5,887 nucleotides of DNA, taken from the NCBI GenBank assembly GCA_019347585.1, contig JAHWLC010000075.1, positions 1-5,887 of the forward strand, in the 5' to 3' direction. The DNA is from Actinomycetota bacterium. Lineage in GTDB: Bacteria; Actinomycetota; Acidimicrobiia; Spongiisociales; ZC4RG35. A program made the position numbers and the translations under genes. Below the pieces are notes generated by a model. The model was not told the DNA's origin. It made no database searches and saw nothing but the letters and a program-made list of their open reading frames with translations. Of the stretch, positions 5,734 to 5,887 are shown piece after piece (position 1 is the stretch's first letter; every line of letters begins with the position of its first letter).

Positions 5734-5887
5734 ATGCCGCCCCATCCGACGGCCCTGGTCCGGGGAGTCCCGGACAGCTTCGACGAGGCGATCGTCTCCC
5801 AACCCGAGGTGGCGCTCGACGTCCTCGCCGCCCGAGAGCAGCACGCCGCATATGTCGCTCGTCTGGAAGCGGCCGGATACGAGGTGG
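5734..5887 (+). CDS. Dimethylarginine dimethylaminohydrolase (DDAH)-like protein, 5' part only
   Basis: Only the first 51 residues are in the window; the gene runs off the right edge. They match the N-terminus of DDAH/amidinotransferase-fold proteins: 'ALVRGVPDSFDEAIV' followed by 'VALDVLAAREQHAAYVARL' and 'AGYEV', in the same order and spacing as in human and bacterial DDAH ('ALVRxxPxS...VDxxxAxxQHxxYVxxL'). DDAH hydrolyses N-omega-methylated arginines to citrulline and methylamine or dimethylamine in the cytoplasm. The catalytic Cys, His and acidic residues lie downstream and cannot be checked, so a related arginine deiminase-like or citrulline-forming enzyme is possible. The ATG at 5734 is the natural start because the conserved 'ALVR' follows within six residues. 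It shares a CATG with the most upstream possible MFS start on the other strand. The gene probably has its own, perhaps leaderless, promoter. Confidence 0.75.
   Translation, partial: MPPHPTALVRGVPDSFDEAIVSQPEVALDVLAAREQHAAYVARLEAAGYEV

Noticed and set aside
1..5887. tRNA, rRNA, CRISPR arrays, insertion sequences, attachment sites, riboswitches
   Set aside because: No cloverleaf, spaced repeat, transposase motif, terminal inverted repeat or conserved RNA element was recognisable by eye; almost every base is in a protein-coding gene.

Overview
The window is GC-rich (about two-thirds G+C by eye) and densely coding, with a strong preference for G/C at third codon positions. Genes abut or overlap by a few bases, and several starts lack a Shine-Dalgarno sequence but have a -10-like hexamer only 6-7 nt upstream. 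This fits a high-GC actinobacterium; the stand-alone receiver protein at the left reminds me of Acidimicrobiia-type lineages. That placement is inference, since no rRNA or other marker gene is present.

Layout. Positions 1-63 are a short upstream region with a candidate leaderless promoter. Positions 64-4437 hold a tightly packed + strand operon of four genes: a receiver-only response-regulator-like protein (64-447), a Rieske [2Fe-2S] non-heme iron oxygenase alpha subunit (450-1658), a GcvT/DmdA-type folate-dependent aminomethyltransferase or demethylase (1655-2854), and a PYROXD2/phytoene-dehydrogenase-like FAD oxidoreductase (2851-4437). The last two junctions are ATGA overlaps. The first is a GTGA overlap or a 2-nt gap, depending on the start chosen for the Rieske gene. 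A 12-helix MFS transporter lies on the - strand (4434-5681), convergent with the operon, and the two stop codons overlap. A short divergent promoter region (5682-5733) then leads into the 5' end of a dimethylarginine dimethylaminohydrolase (DDAH)-like gene on the + strand, which runs off the right edge.

How the genes may work together. The Rieske enzyme has the 'ECYHC...H' active-site signature of the carnitine/glycine-betaine/choline monooxygenase group, which act on quaternary amines. The next gene belongs to a family that moves one-carbon groups from N- or S-methyl donors to tetrahydrofolate. The third is a flavoprotein that could dehydrogenate an amine. A reasonable hypothesis is a pathway that oxidises a methylated, probably quaternary, amine and captures the released one-carbon unit on folate. 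The substrate is unknown. No Rieske reductase, no glycine-cleavage P or H gene and no DAO-type dimethylglycine or sarcosine oxidase is present in the window. The DDAH-like gene would release dimethylamine from methylated arginine if it is a true DDAH, which fits a methylated-nitrogen theme, but it is separated from the operon by the MFS gene and transcribed independently.
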